Both the position numbers and the translations under genes were made by a program. Shown piece after piece: positions 7,298-17,614 of a stretch of 64,000 bases of DNA. Location: assembly GCF_011305535.1 (NCBI RefSeq), contig NZ_CP049906.1, positions 558,001 through 622,000 of the forward strand. The letters run 5' to 3'. Numbering within the stretch: position 1 is the first letter of the stretch; every line of letters starts with the position of its first letter. The stretch is from Diaphorobacter sp. HDW4B (GTDB lineage: Bacteria > Pseudomonadota > Gammaproteobacteria > Burkholderiales > Burkholderiaceae_C). The notes below the pieces were generated by a model that was not told where the DNA came from, searched no databases, and saw only the letters and a list, made by a program, of their open reading frames with translations.

Positions 7298-8695
7298 ATG
7301 ACCGATCAACTCGCCTACAGTTATCTCGCACCATCGCACATCACGCAGTCTGCAGACAAGGCGGATCTGCGGCTTGCCACCAGTGGCGGGAATGCGCCTT
7401 CGGGCGCGGTGGCGCATCCGTTTTTCTTCTCGGGATTTGTGGAGCAGCCAGCGGTGGTCGCTCAGGGGCTGCTGATGCTGGCGCGGGTGGCACGTACCCG
7501 GTTCTTTGTTCCCCCCAATTCGCTGGCGGCCATTTTGCGTGCAGCAGATCCCGTCGTCACATCCACGCGGGAGGGCTTGCGCTTCGAGTCGTTCAGCGTG
7601 TGCTGTGGCGTGTACGCGCGGCTGGATGTGGATGCCTCCGCGCTCGATGCCATTCATTGGGCGCCGGGCGTGACCAATGTGGATGTGAATCCGCCACTGC
7701 GTCAGGCACTGGCCGCCTTGCGTGGCTCGGAGCCGCTGCACTTGAACGTCGGCGATGACGAGCTTCGCGTGACCACGAGCGCGGGGGAAGTGGTCGAGGA
7801 CAAAGTGCCGCTGCCCAAGCGCTGGCTCAAGGGTTTTGCCGAGACGCAGATGCTCAGTGCGGGGATGACGTTGCGGCATGAACTCAATGGGGCCGAGGCC
7901 CGGCAATTCATTTCGGCGCTGCCTCGCGCTTCGGCCACCAAGACGGTGATGTGGGCGCTGAGAGCCGTGCGCTCGTTACGGCTGGGATCGTCCCCTGCGC
8001 CAGGGGCCGTCTGCGTGGCGGGGCCTGAGCGGCTGCGGGTGCTGGAGCCGCTGCTGCGTTTTGCGACTGGGTTGCGAGCCTATGGGCCGGAGGTGGCGAC
8101 GGGTTCCTTGCCATTGCCGAGTGCTTGGGTGTTGGAACTGCCGGGAGCGCGTCTGACGTTGGGATTGAGCCCGGAAAAAGCGCGCGGCTTCTCTGGAGAA
8201 GGTTCGGTGTTGCATCTTCTGGCGGGCGGCGATGCGAGCGAAGATGCGGAGTTCGTCTCCACGCTGCTGGCCTTTGAGCCGCGCATCGACATGGCCCAAT
8301 TGGCCGAGCGCGCGTTGCTGCCGCAGGCGCAGATCGCCTCTGCGTTGAGCGTGCTGGCTTCGTTCGGGCAGGTGGGATTCGACTTGGCTGCGGGGGCCTA
8401 TTTTCATAGACCGCTGCCGGTGCAGGAGGGCCTGCTGGACACGCTGCATCCGCGTCTGGCCGACGCCCAAAAGCTTGTTTCAAGTGGATGTGTGCATGCC
8501 GAAGGTGGCGCGCAGTTCTCGGTGGAGTCGTCCGAGCAGCGCTATCGCGTGGTTCTTGGCGGCGATCCGGCGGAAGACCGTTGCACCTGCCCTTGGTATG
8601 CCAAATATCGCGGCACGCGCGGGCCATGCAAACACACGCTCGCCGTGCGCATCTTCACCGATCCACTCCACCTGAATCTGGGAGCCGCCGAATGA
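7298..8695 (+). CDS. SWIM zinc-finger protein
   Basis: 465 residues, start supported by AGGGA five to six bases upstream. The C-terminus carries the SWIM zinc signature C-x-C-x12-C-x-H (Cys429, Cys431, Cys444, His446; CTCPWYAKYRGTRGPCKH). The first 400 residues show no catalytic motif; around residues 310-380 there is a winged-helix-like stretch (IDMAQLAERALLPQAQIASALSVLASFGQV). SWIM domains bind DNA or proteins. In other bacteria such proteins are found with MoxR ATPase, VWA and very large helical proteins, for example the E. coli yehI-yehQ region. Here it is first in a three-gene operon and its stop overlaps the next start (ATGA, 8692-8695). Confidence 0.85.
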   Translation: MTDQLAYSYLAPSHITQSADKADLRLATSGGNAPSGAVAHPFFFSGFVEQPAVVAQGLLMLARVARTRFFVPPNSLAAILRAADPVVTSTREGLRFESFSVCCGVYARLDVDASALDAIHWAPGVTNVDVNPPLRQALAALRGSEPLHLNVGDDELRVTTSAGEVVEDKVPLPKRWLKGFAETQMLSAGMTLRHELNGAEARQFISALPRASATKTVMWALRAVRSLRLGSSPAPGAVCVAGPERLRVLEPLLRFATGLRAYGPEVATGSLPLPSAWVLELPGARLTLGLSPEKARGFSGEGSVLHLLAGGDASEDAEFVSTLLAFEPRIDMAQLAERALLPQAQIASALSVLASFGQVGFDLAAGAYFHRPLPVQEGLLDTLHPRLADAQKLVSSGCVHAEGGAQFSVESSEQRYRVVLGGDPAEDRCTCPWYAKYRGTRGPCKHTLAVRIFTDPLHLNLGAAE

Positions 8696-11262
8696 GCCTG
8701 GACTTGAGCGCACGTCGTGCTTTGTTGCGCGATGCGGAGAAGGAACGCGACGTCAATGACTATGCCGCGTTCGCTCGTGCCGTGGAGGGCGCGGATGAGG
8801 AGGAGCGCGCTGCGCTCGCCAAGACGCTTGCGCCCTCGCGTCTGTACAAGGCTGAGGGTGCCACACCGCGCGCCTGCTACGTGCTGGCGGCCTTGGGCAA
8901 ACCCAAGTTGCTGGTGGAAACGCTGGACAAGTCCGCACCCAGCGCCGAGCAGCCCATCCGCGAAGCAGCGCGTGGTCGCTCGCACGAATGGGTGCTGCAG
9001 TTCTGTGATCAGATCGTCGACACCTACGCATGGAGCCGCGAGCCCATGTTGAAGCTGAGTCTGCTCATGCAGTCGGACCGCGGAGTGATCGCTGATTCGC
9101 CCATCTGGCTCAAAAGTGTGCCGTCCTTCGTGAGCGCGGATATCGACAAGGCGTTGGCCCCCGCCGCTGCTGGCCAACGAATCGTCGAGCGCCTTGACGA
9201 GCACGGCGGGCTGCTGATGCACTCCTTCTGGCGCTTCTTCGAGACCGAGGGGCTGGGTGCGCATTGGACGTTGACGCAATGGCTGGCCGAGGGCTGGGAC
9301 GCAGCCGTGGTTCAGCTCAGCGAGTCCCGGCCCGGGTGTCGGGACCGCTTGCTCGACGCCAGCCTTGGCGCATTGCTGCGGGACTTTGCGGCCACCCAGA
9401 TTACCTGGTATCCGCGCGTTCAACGTTTGCTTGATCCTGGCACAGAGGAGATCATCGCGCGCCAACAGAGCTATCTCGCGGTGCTTGCCACCGCCCCAAG
9501 CACAGCCGTCGGTCTGGCGCAGGACCTGCTGGCCAAGGCGGTATCCAGCGATGCCTTCGACGCGGCTGCGCTGGTCGATGCCTCTGCTGCCGTGCTGGTA
9601 CGCAAGGAGAAAAAGCTGATCAAGGCCCAGCTCAAGCTGTTGGCCGAACTGCAGGCGTCGGACAGACAGGTGGATGCCATTTCTCAGGTGGTGGCAGATG
9701 TTGTTGACGCCATGCCGCTCGATCTGGTGCCTCTCGCGCGCAAGCTGATGGGCTCGGCTGAAGACGCCAAGTCGGTGAAGACTGTGCCGCCGTCAAGTGC
9801 TGCGGCCGTGACTGTTCCAGGGCCGCGCCGAACGCCGACGGAGTCGACTGCGACTGCGACCACGCCAGCTCCAATCAACGACGACAAGGCGCTGTTTGCG
9901 CTGGTGGCCGAGCATCTGGAAGGCATGGGGAACGGAGCCGACTACCCTCGCCTTTTTGATTACCTTGCCCGTCATTCACCAACCGCGTTGCCGCCAGAGT
10001 TGCAAAAGCGTGCAGCGGAAGTGATTGATTCCGTCTGGGATGAGCGCATTGCCTCGCCCCGGAGGTTGCTGGCGGCGGCATTGTTGGGTCGCGATCAGGT
10101 GGCGTTTCGTGGTTATGCAAAGTTTGTGGTCGCGACCAAGGGCCAGCCTGATCCGGAAGGCGCCCAGCTCAAGGACCAAAGCATGACCAGCAGCCGCTAC
10201 GACCCGGAGACGGGTGACTGGAAGGTCGACGAGGTCTGGACATCGCGCACGGGCTACCAGTATCTGGAGACACACTCGCCGCTCGCGCTGCTGGCCGATG
10301 CGTTCAAGATTCTGCGTTTGGGGCTCAAGCGTGGCAAGGCGTTCAGCACTCCTGAGGTGGTCCCGCCGCACCCGTTTGTCTGGCAACGCGTGGTGCACAA
10401 GGCAGGAGACGGCACATTCAGCCGCGATCTGGAAGTGCTGGGCGATGGCCCCAAACCGTTCTGGCTTGCGAGCGGTGCGCAAGAGGTGACCAGCACACAT
10501 CCGGCATTGGATGTCGCGCCCATTCCGTTTGAGTTCACGTTCCGGGCTCAAGAGGCCCGCGAGCAGGATGGCTATGACCAGATCGTTCAATGGGCTGCGT
10601 GGTTGCTGAAGCACCATCCCGACACGCTGGCTGCGCATTTCCATCCCATGTTGAGTGCGGCGGTACAGGTGATCAATGTGCGCGGCGTGGGTGCCTTGCT
10701 TGCAGCGCTTGGCGAATCGAGTCTGCCGCCCCATGGCCCCGTGTATTCCGCCTTGGCACTGGCCGCCTCCGCCAAGATGCCGGAGCACCGTGCCCAGGCT
10801 GCCGAGTCCATCGCGAAGCTGGCCGATTCCGGCCTGTTGGATCCATCAGGGATGGCGACCCAGATCGCCGCACATCTGGCGGACGATTTCGTGGTGGCCG
10901 GGCGCTTGGCGCAGACCTTGGCCGATGCGGCATCGATCAGCGCGATTGCCGGTTATCGCGTCATGCAGACAGTGGAAGCATTGTTGCCTCACCTCATGAA
11001 CGCAGAAGGCAAGCCGGTGACGCAGGCTGCCAAATTGGTGGAACTGGCGGCGCGACTGTCGAGTGACTACGGAACGCCGCTGACCATCCCGGCGTTGCTG
11101 GACAAACGCCGCAAGGGCAGCTCGGTGCTGGCGGCGGCACTGCAGGTGCTGGCAGCGGTGCAGCCGCACGCCACGGCGTTGGCCGAAGAGGCAGCGGCAG
11201 AGGCGGCAAATGCTGCAAAAGCCCCGTCCCATGTTCAATCAACGCGCGAGGCCACGCCATGA
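8692..11262 (+). CDS. Very large helical-repeat protein, SWIM partner 1 (DUF6493-like)
   Basis: 856 residues. The true start is the ATG at 8692 overlapping the SWIM gene stop; the frame is open further upstream only by chance. The sequence is Ala/Leu-rich and predicted to be all helical with HEAT-like periodicity. A charged low-complexity linker (about residues 365-385, rich in Pro/Thr/Ala) separates an N-terminal half from a C-terminal half. A block near residue 180 (SFWRFFETEGLG, then RDRLLDASLGALLRDFAA and WYPRVQRLLDPGTEE) recurs in the next gene. Proteins of this size and context are often annotated DUF6493; that label comes from memory of context and could not be checked. Function unknown; possibly a scaffold. 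Confidence 0.7.
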   Translation: MSLDLSARRALLRDAEKERDVNDYAAFARAVEGADEEERAALAKTLAPSRLYKAEGATPRACYVLAALGKPKLLVETLDKSAPSAEQPIREAARGRSHEWVLQFCDQIVDTYAWSREPMLKLSLLMQSDRGVIADSPIWLKSVPSFVSADIDKALAPAAAGQRIVERLDEHGGLLMHSFWRFFETEGLGAHWTLTQWLAEGWDAAVVQLSESRPGCRDRLLDASLGALLRDFAATQITWYPRVQRLLDPGTEEIIARQQSYLAVLATAPSTAVGLAQDLLAKAVSSDAFDAAALVDASAAVLVRKEKKLIKAQLKLLAELQASDRQVDAISQVVADVVDAMPLDLVPLARKLMGSAEDAKSVKTVPPSSAAAVTVPGPRRTPTESTATATTPAPINDDKALFALVAEHLEGMGNGADYPRLFDYLARHSPTALPPELQKRAAEVIDSVWDERIASPRRLLAAALLGRDQVAFRGYAKFVVATKGQPDPEGAQLKDQSMTSSRYDPETGDWKVDEVWTSRTGYQYLETHSPLALLADAFKILRLGLKRGKAFSTPEVVPPHPFVWQRVVHKAGDGTFSRDLEVLGDGPKPFWLASGAQEVTSTHPALDVAPIPFEFTFRAQEAREQDGYDQIVQWAAWLLKHHPDTLAAHFHPMLSAAVQVINVRGVGALLAALGESSLPPHGPVYSALALAASAKMPEHRAQAAESIAKLADSGLLDPSGMATQIAAHLADDFVVAGRLAQTLADAASISAIAGYRVMQTVEALLPHLMNAEGKPVTQAAKLVELAARLSSDYGTPLTIPALLDKRRKGSSVLAAALQVLAAVQPHATALAEEAAAEAANAAKAPSHVQSTREATP

Positions 11263-13631
11263 GCAGCTACCAACACGAATACGAATTTCATCGCGACACA
11301 CCACGTCTCATCGAATCCGGAGCAACGCTGCGCTCCCTATACGACGCGATGCTCACCGTGCGCGATTCGGACATGCGCAAGGTCGACGCTTCGCCTGCAC
11401 GCTTGAAATGGATGACCCAACACTGGTCGCAGAGTGCATCGTTTGTGCCGATTCGGCTCAACGAGTTGTTTGGCGGCCTGAACGTGGAGCACACCGACGA
11501 CTATGTGCTGGCGTTGGTCGGCGGTCTGGGAGGACGTTACGAGCACGAAGTACGCATGTTCATGCTGCGCCACGATCATGCCTTGCGCAACGAAGTGTTC
11601 TGGCGGGTGTTTGAAGTAGAGGGCGGTGGCGAGATATCGCTGGCCAACATCGACAAGTTTTCTGCCGAAAATTTCAACTGGCACAACACGGTCGTGCTGT
11701 TGGCCAATGAAGGCACGCTGGATCGCCAGCGTGTTCTGCGCTCCTGTCTCGAAGCGCTCAATCGCGATTTCTCGGCCTATCGTGCGGGCTGGTTCTCTCG
11801 CGTGTACGCGGCGCTTGAACCTACGCCAGAGCAAAGCGCTGCGGATCAGGATCTGCTGCGTCTTTGTATGGGCTCGTCCGTCACCGCCACGTTGTCGCTG
11901 GGTGTCAAGCAATTGGAGGCCGTGCACAAGGCGGGCTTGCTGGAGACGGATGCGTTCGTGCAATCCTGCAGCGGCGCGTTCTCCGGGCCCAAGGCCGCAG
12001 CCGTGGCGCTGGTGCGCATGCTGGCCTCCATCGCCGCAAGTGGCGGTGCAGATGCGGAATCCACCGCGCAAGCACTGGCGCAGGCACTGCACCATCCCCA
12101 TGCCGATGTGCAGCGTGCGGCGGTCAAGGCATTGGGGAAAATGGGGCGGATGGATCTTGCGCTCGATCAGCGGGATTCGCTGGCCCCTGCAGTGGTGGCC
12201 GAGCTGCTTCCGAAGGATACGCCAGCCGCTGATGTCGAGCCTGATGAAGGGATCGCGCCGTCACCATCCGAACAGGCCCAATGCCTGCAGCAAGCCGAGC
12301 CACTGATTGCATGGACCGACCAAACCGCTTTTGAGCGTTATGCGGCATTGCTTGAAGACGGAGACAACGCCCTCGAATTGGAACTGGCAATGGCTTGGCT
12401 GGCCACTTCGGAAAACGCAGCGAACATCATTGCCGCATTGACCAAGCGAGCTCGCGCCGTTGCGTCGCGAGATATTGACCCTTTCGCAGCACGTTTGCTG
12501 ATCGCCACGACGGAGCCTGACAGCGCGTTCCTGCCACAGACCTTCTGGTACGAAAGCTCGGTCATCGATGGCGTGTGGGTGGAGGATCGCAGGCATCCCA
12601 AACCGCATCCCACGGAAGAAGAGTCTTCCGCGATGCCGAGTTTCATCACCCGGTTGCGTGAGGTCGCAGCCATGGCGCAGGGGCAGATTCCGCGCCGACC
12701 GTTGCTGGCGACCCCGACCGATTCTCATGGATGGATTGACATCGAGACGTTCGCGAAACGATGCCAGCAGACCAGTCCTGCGACCGGGTCACTGCCTGCC
12801 GATCTGAACCAGGCTCTGCTGCGTGTGCGCCGCGAAGACCTTGCGCAAGCCCTGCGGCTGACTGGAGCTGACACACCCAGAATCACGGAGCGGATACGCA
12901 TCGAATGGCGTGGCCGCGAGTCTGATTCACGCAAGCCGAATGGATCGCCGATGTGGGTGTTCTGGAGCCCTGCCATCCACGCCGACACCGCGACCGACGC
13001 CTCGACATTGGACCCCGCGCTGATCCCCTCGGACGCCGAAGATGACTACGGTTTTGCGCATGGTGCGAGCGACTTGATTTCCGCTCAGCTAGGGCTGGCG
13101 ACGCCTGCTTCGACGCTCGCGCTGACCGCCGTTGGCGTCAAGGTGCTCAACAGTGCCGCCGGTGATGAAGTCGAGCATCGCGCCGCCGGTGTCCTCGGTG
13201 CGTTGGCAAAACATCCCAGCGAGTGGACCGCCGAAACCGTTCAACTGGTGGCGCTCGGCATGGCCGCCAAGCAAGCAGAGATCCGTGCACAAGCATGCGA
13301 ACTGTTGGCTGCCGCAATCCCCGCAAGGCTTTCCATCGGCGCGGCCGCTGAAGGATTTGCTGCCTGCGCCCCCGCCATCGTGCTGACCCGCTGGACCGAG
13401 TCATTTGCGGATGCGGCCACGCTCGCTCCTTCGGTGGTCATTGCCCTTCTCACGCATCTGCTGCCGCGCATGAACCGCCAGACGCGCGGGATCGGTGGGT
13501 TGCTGACGGTGTTGCTCGATGAATCACTGCGTCACTCGCAGCCGGTCGTGGACGGTGCCTTGCGCGAATGGCTCGCAGGGTTCAAGGGCAGCTCGGCCGC
13601 AGCCAAGGCGGCGAAGTCGTTGTTGGGGTGA
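11259..13631 (+). CDS. Very large helical-repeat protein, SWIM partner 2 (paralogue of the preceding gene)
   Basis: 790 residues, start overlapping the preceding stop by ATGA (11259-11262). Residues about 110-195 (VFWRVFEVEGGG, then RVLRSCLEALNRDFSAYRAGWFSRVYAALEPTPEQ) align with the same region of the upstream protein, so the two are diverged tandem duplicates. HEAT-like repeats are visible near residues 265-300 (HHPHADVQRAAVKALGKMG) and again near 620-700. No catalytic motif or signal peptide is seen. Three consecutive genes with stop-start overlaps imply a stoichiometric complex with the SWIM protein (inference). The gene ends 47 bases before a convergent gene. Confidence 0.68.
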   Translation: MSSYQHEYEFHRDTPRLIESGATLRSLYDAMLTVRDSDMRKVDASPARLKWMTQHWSQSASFVPIRLNELFGGLNVEHTDDYVLALVGGLGGRYEHEVRMFMLRHDHALRNEVFWRVFEVEGGGEISLANIDKFSAENFNWHNTVVLLANEGTLDRQRVLRSCLEALNRDFSAYRAGWFSRVYAALEPTPEQSAADQDLLRLCMGSSVTATLSLGVKQLEAVHKAGLLETDAFVQSCSGAFSGPKAAAVALVRMLASIAASGGADAESTAQALAQALHHPHADVQRAAVKALGKMGRMDLALDQRDSLAPAVVAELLPKDTPAADVEPDEGIAPSPSEQAQCLQQAEPLIAWTDQTAFERYAALLEDGDNALELELAMAWLATSENAANIIAALTKRARAVASRDIDPFAARLLIATTEPDSAFLPQTFWYESSVIDGVWVEDRRHPKPHPTEEESSAMPSFITRLREVAAMAQGQIPRRPLLATPTDSHGWIDIETFAKRCQQTSPATGSLPADLNQALLRVRREDLAQALRLTGADTPRITERIRIEWRGRESDSRKPNGSPMWVFWSPAIHADTATDASTLDPALIPSDAEDDYGFAHGASDLISAQLGLATPASTLALTAVGVKVLNSAAGDEVEHRAAGVLGALAKHPSEWTAETVQLVALGMAAKQAEIRAQACELLAAAIPARLSIGAAAEGFAACAPAIVLTRWTESFADAATLAPSVVIALLTHLLPRMNRQTRGIGGLLTVLLDESLRHSQPVVDGALREWLAGFKGSSAAAKAAKSLLG

Positions 13632-13678
13632 GGTGGCTCGTCAGTGGGGAACTGGGGTTTGGACTGCGATGCATGTCG

Positions 13679-14893
13679 TCAGCGCTGTCCATCTGCTACC
13701 CATGTGGGCTCTTTCATCACCAAAAATTGGGTGCTCAGCGCACTCAAATTTTCGACGCCCAGCAAGCCAATGGCCATGTCGATTTCTTTCTTCAGGATGC
13801 CCGTCGCATGGTTCACGCCAGCCATGCCTGCGATGGTGGCGGCGTAGTTGAAGGGGCGACCCACGAAAACAAAGTCGGCCCCCAAAGCCAGGGCCTTGAC
13901 GACGTCTGTGCCTCTTCTGAATCCGCTGTCGATCATCACGGGCCACTCTGCACCAACGGCTTGGCGTACGGCAGGCAACACGCGCACGGGCGATACGGCA
14001 CCGTCCAACTGACGACCTCCGTGATTCGACAGGATGACGCCGTCCGTGCCCTCTTCTTTGGCGCGCAGTGCGTCCGCAGGATGGAGAATGCCTTTGAGCA
14101 CCAGGCGGCCCTTCCATTGTTCGCGTATGCGGGCGATGTCGCTCCAGTCCAGATGCGCGCGGCCGCTGAATTCGCGGACGACGTTTCTCGCCATGACCGG
14201 AATGCGCCGTTCGTTGTCGCTGTTCTCGAAATGCGGCATTCCGCCCTGCACGATCGACCGCAGAAAGGTTCCCACGGACCAGCAAGGGTGGGTCAACCCA
14301 TCCCACAACATCTGCAGATCGGGGCGCAGTGGACTGGAGAATCCCGCGCGTTCATGATGCTCGGTACTGCCGCGAACCGCCACATCCACGGTGATGACCA
14401 AGGTGCCGAAACCTGCATTCGCTGCACGTTGAACCAAGGCCGCGATGCGCTCGGGTGTGGGCGGCAAGTAGGCCTGGAACCAACTGCGCGGAGCCGCTTT
14501 GGCGATTTCTTCCATGCGGGTGAGCGACGATCCGCTCATGATCATCGGAATGCCTTCCGATTGCGCTCCTTGCGCCAGAACGCGATCTCCCTGAAAGGCA
14601 GTCAACGCACTGACGCCCATGGGGCTGATGCCGAATGGCGCGGACCAGGACTGCTGCATCAACGTGGTGGCAATGGATCGCCCGGACACATTGCGCAGAA
14701 CGCGCGGTAGAAACCCGATTTCATCGAAAACCCTGCGGTTGTCGTCCAGCGTGCGCCCTGTCTCAGCGGGGCTGACGACATAGGACATGATGGACGGCGG
14801 CAGATGTCGCCGTGCCGCCTCTTCAAAATCATCCAGACAGAACACGTTGCGCAAGCGGCGTCGGGCAAGAAATGAAGGGGCTGCAGCAGTCAT
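13679..14893 (-). CDS. FMN-dependent alpha-hydroxy acid dehydrogenase (L-lactate dehydrogenase/glycolate oxidase family)
   Basis: 404 residues. The frame extends far upstream through garD in another frame; the start is set at 14893 (MTAAAPSFLARRRLRN), which leaves a 47-base gap to garD. The family signature with the active-site His is SNHGGRQLDGA, preceded by the FMN-binding Lys in LVLKGILHP and followed by DSGFRRGTDVVKALALGADFVFVGRPF. These enzymes oxidise L-lactate, mandelate or related 2-hydroxy acids to 2-oxo acids and pass electrons to the respiratory chain or O2. It is last in a leftward operon with galactarate and glucarate dehydratases and a Bug receptor, so a sugar-derived hydroxy acid is a likely substrate (inference). 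Confidence 0.88.
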   Translation of the reverse strand: MTAAAPSFLARRRLRNVFCLDDFEEAARRHLPPSIMSYVVSPAETGRTLDDNRRVFDEIGFLPRVLRNVSGRSIATTLMQQSWSAPFGISPMGVSALTAFQGDRVLAQGAQSEGIPMIMSGSSLTRMEEIAKAAPRSWFQAYLPPTPERIAALVQRAANAGFGTLVITVDVAVRGSTEHHERAGFSSPLRPDLQMLWDGLTHPCWSVGTFLRSIVQGGMPHFENSDNERRIPVMARNVVREFSGRAHLDWSDIARIREQWKGRLVLKGILHPADALRAKEEGTDGVILSNHGGRQLDGAVSPVRVLPAVRQAVGAEWPVMIDSGFRRGTDVVKALALGADFVFVGRPFNYAATIAGMAGVNHATGILKKEIDMAIGLLGVENLSALSTQFLVMKEPTWVADGQR

Positions 14894-14940
14894 GGCATCC
14901 AAGGGAGTTTTCAGGAACGGGCCGAAAGCGCTGTCCCGTC

Positions 14941-16506
14941 TCAGGTCACGGGTGCGGGGTTGAACAGCACCAATGCGTTGTGCAGCTTCCACTGCTCTGC
15001 CCAGGTCTTCTTGCGGCCGCTCGCCACATCCAGCATCAGGCGGAACATTTCCCAACCCACCTCGTCGATGCTGGCCTCGCCGTCGGCGATGCGACCGGCG
15101 TTCACGTCCATCAGGTCGTGCCAGCGGCGAGCCAGATCGGAGCGGGTGGCTACCTTGATCACGGGCACCTGTGCAAGACCATACGGGGTGCCTCGTCCGG
15201 TCGTGAAGACGTGCAGATTCATGCCGGCAGCCAGTTGCAGCGTGCCGCAGATGAAATCGCTGGCGGGTGTGGCGGTGTAGATCAGTCCGCGTTCGATGCC
15301 TCGATCCGCGAGTCGTTGACCGGGTGAGAGCACGCCGGTGATGGGGGCGGTTCCGCTCTTGATGATGGAGCCCATGGCCTTCTCCACGATGTTGGAGAGG
15401 CCGCCCTTCTTGTTGCCGGGCGTGGTGTTGGCGCTGCGGTCCACTTTTCCTTTGTCGAGATAGGCGTCGTACCAGGCCATCTCGTCGATCATCGCTTGGG
15501 CGACCTCGGCAGTCGCGGCGCGGGAGGTGAGCTGGTCGATGCCGTCGCGCACTTCGGTCACTTCGCTGAACATCACGGTGGCACCGGCGCGCACCAGCAG
15601 GTCCGTGCAGAAGCCCACGGCGGGATTGGCCGTGACGCCGCTGAAGGCATCGCTTCCGCCGCATTGCACACCGACGACCAGTGCACTGGCGGGAACCGTT
15701 TCGCGTTGGCGGCGGTTCAGCCGCTCCAGATGTGCTTTCGCCCGGTCCATGATGGACTGGATCATCGACATGAAGCCCACGTGCGCCTCGTCTTGCAGAC
15801 AGACCACGTCGAGCTCGGTGTCGCGCTCATCGACAATGGGGAATGAACCTGGGGGCAGCAGCCGCTCGGGCTGCAGCTTCTCGCAGCCCAGGCTCACGAC
15901 CATCACCTCGTCGCCGAAGTTCGGATTGCGGCTGATGTTGCGCAGCGTGCGCTGGGGGATTTCTGCGCCCACGGCGTCGATGGCCACGCCGCAGCCGTAG
16001 GTGTGTTCAAGACCCACCACGTCGTCGACGTTGGGATACCGCGGCAGCAGTTCATCCTTGATCCGGCGCACCGCAACGTCCAGCACCCCGGCAACGCATT
16101 GCACTGTGGTCGTGATCGCCAGGATGTTGCGTGTGCCCACGGAGCCGTCCGCGTTTTTGTAGCCCTCGAAGGTGTAGCCGTCGAGCGGTGGCATCTCCGG
16201 GGCCTTGACCGTGGCAATGGGCAGACCTTCCAGCGAGCGGGCCTCGGGCATCTGGAGCAGTCGCTCGTGGACCCAGCTTCCGGCAGGGATGGCTTGGGAT
16301 GCGCGACCGATCACGACGTTGTAGCGCCGCACCGCATCACCGGGTGCCAGATCGACCAGTGCCACCTTGTGTCCCTGTGGAACCTTGTCCACGAGGGTCA
16401 GTCCGGATGGGAAAACGGTGCCGACCGGCAGACCGCCGTCGTTGGCGACGATGGCTACGTTGTCGGCGGGATGCATGGTGATGAAAAGAGGTGCCTGGGT
16501 ACTCAT
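14941..16506 (-). CDS. garD: Galactarate dehydratase (GarD)
   Basis: 521 residues, close to the usual GarD length of about 523. The N-terminal SAF-like domain ([17 protein letters not shown]...VPQGHKVAL) and the long UxaA-like domain ([66 protein letters not shown]) follow E. coli GarD closely. The reaction is galactarate to 5-dehydro-4-deoxy-D-glucarate plus water, with an Fe(II) cofactor. It lies between a Bug receptor and an FMN hydroxy-acid dehydrogenase, and its product is the substrate of the KdgD enzyme encoded at 19960-20877. An altronate or other UxaA-family activity is possible but less likely given the similarity over the whole length. Confidence 0.93.
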   Translation of the reverse strand: MSTQAPLFITMHPADNVAIVANDGGLPVGTVFPSGLTLVDKVPQGHKVALVDLAPGDAVRRYNVVIGRASQAIPAGSWVHERLLQMPEARSLEGLPIATVKAPEMPPLDGYTFEGYKNADGSVGTRNILAITTTVQCVAGVLDVAVRRIKDELLPRYPNVDDVVGLEHTYGCGVAIDAVGAEIPQRTLRNISRNPNFGDEVMVVSLGCEKLQPERLLPPGSFPIVDERDTELDVVCLQDEAHVGFMSMIQSIMDRAKAHLERLNRRQRETVPASALVVGVQCGGSDAFSGVTANPAVGFCTDLLVRAGATVMFSEVTEVRDGIDQLTSRAATAEVAQAMIDEMAWYDAYLDKGKVDRSANTTPGNKKGGLSNIVEKAMGSIIKSGTAPITGVLSPGQRLADRGIERGLIYTATPASDFICGTLQLAAGMNLHVFTTGRGTPYGLAQVPVIKVATRSDLARRWHDLMDVNAGRIADGEASIDEVGWEMFRLMLDVASGRKKTWAEQWKLHNALVLFNPAPVT

Positions 16507-16560
16507 CGTCGTGTTCTATCTCAATTGCGAAAAGGGCCGAGAAGGGCTGCCTTGCTCAGG

Positions 16561-17562
16561 TCAGTCCGCCTTGATGCCGGCTGCCTTGATGACCTGCGCC
16601 CACTTGGCCACCTCGGCCTTTTGGTAGGCACCCAGTTCTGCAGGGGTCATGCTCGAAGGCTCCATGCCGAAGGCTTTCAAGCGTGCCTGCACATCGGGCG
16701 TCGCCACGATTTTCATGATCTCCGCATGCAAGCGGTCGATGACCGGCTTGGGCGTTCCCGCAGGCGCAAAGACGGCTTGCCATGATCCCATGTCGAAGCC
16801 CTTCTGCCCTGCTTCGGCAATGGTGGGCACGTTGGGCAGCGATTCGAGGCGCTTACCGCTGGTCACGGCGATCGGTCGCAGCTTGCCCGACTGAATGTGA
16901 GGGCCGACGATGAGGGTGGTGTCGAACATCATGTCCACCTGACCACCCATCACATCCTGCACGGCCGGGCCACTGCCTTTGTAGGGGACATGGGTGAACT
17001 TCACGCCCGACTGGTAGGCCAGCAGTTCCAATGCCATGTGCGGCGATGTTCCGGTGCCTGGCGAGGCCGAGGACAAACCGCCCGCAGCCGCCTTGGCCTT
17101 GCTGGCGGCCATCACGTCGGCCAGTGTCTTGAAGGGGCTGGATGCGGGCACCACCAGCACCAGCGGACCGGAGCCCAGCATGGCGACGGGCTCGAAGGAC
17201 TTGACGGGATCGTAGTCGAGCTTGGGATACAGACTGATGTTGATGGAGTGCGAGCTGATGGTGCCGCCCAGAATCATGTAGCCATCGGCGGGGGCTCTGG
17301 CGGCAAGAGTCGAGCCCACGCTGCCGCCTGCGCCGCCTTTGTTGTCGATGACCACCGGGGTAGCAAGTGCCTTGCTCAGCGGTTGGGCGATGACCCGGGC
17401 CAGAGAGTCTGTGTTGCCGCCGGGTGGAAACGGCACCATGTAGGTGATGGCTTTGCCTGTGGGCCAATCGCCCTGCGCCATCGACGGCAGTGCAGCGAAT
17501 GCGCCGGTCATCAGGGCGGCAGAGGTGATGAGGGAGCGTTGAATCAAGGTACGGCGTTGCAT
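16561..17562 (-). CDS. Bug-family TTT solute receptor
   Basis: 333 residues with a twin-arginine-like leader (MQRRTLIQRSLITSAALMTGAFA) and cleavage expected near SMAQGDWP. Hallmark blocks are ITYMVPFPPGGNTDSLARVI and HVPYKGSGPAVQDVMGGQVDM. It lies in one leftward operon between a glucarate dehydratase-like gene (52 bases upstream) and garD (54 bases downstream), so the likely ligand is a hexarate such as glucarate or galactarate (inference). No TctA or TctB partner is encoded in the window. Confidence 0.93.
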   Translation of the reverse strand: MQRRTLIQRSLITSAALMTGAFAALPSMAQGDWPTGKAITYMVPFPPGGNTDSLARVIAQPLSKALATPVVIDNKGGAGGSVGSTLAARAPADGYMILGGTISSHSINISLYPKLDYDPVKSFEPVAMLGSGPLVLVVPASSPFKTLADVMAASKAKAAAGGLSSASPGTGTSPHMALELLAYQSGVKFTHVPYKGSGPAVQDVMGGQVDMMFDTTLIVGPHIQSGKLRPIAVTSGKRLESLPNVPTIAEAGQKGFDMGSWQAVFAPAGTPKPVIDRLHAEIMKIVATPDVQARLKAFGMEPSSMTPAELGAYQKAEVAKWAQVIKAAGIKAD

Positions 17563-17614
17563 GAATGTCTCCTGTGTTGAAAGGTGCGGGTGCTCGGTGT
17601 TCGGTGCTCGGTGT

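Noticed and set aside
8488-8691. N-terminal extension of the first giant protein
   Set aside because: It lies inside the SWIM gene in another frame, while the ATG at 8692 overlaps the SWIM stop as expected for a coupled start.
14894-15664. N-terminal extension of the FMN hydroxy-acid dehydrogenase
   Set aside because: The extra frame overlaps garD and is Arg/His-rich nonsense; the family start is at MTAAAPSF.
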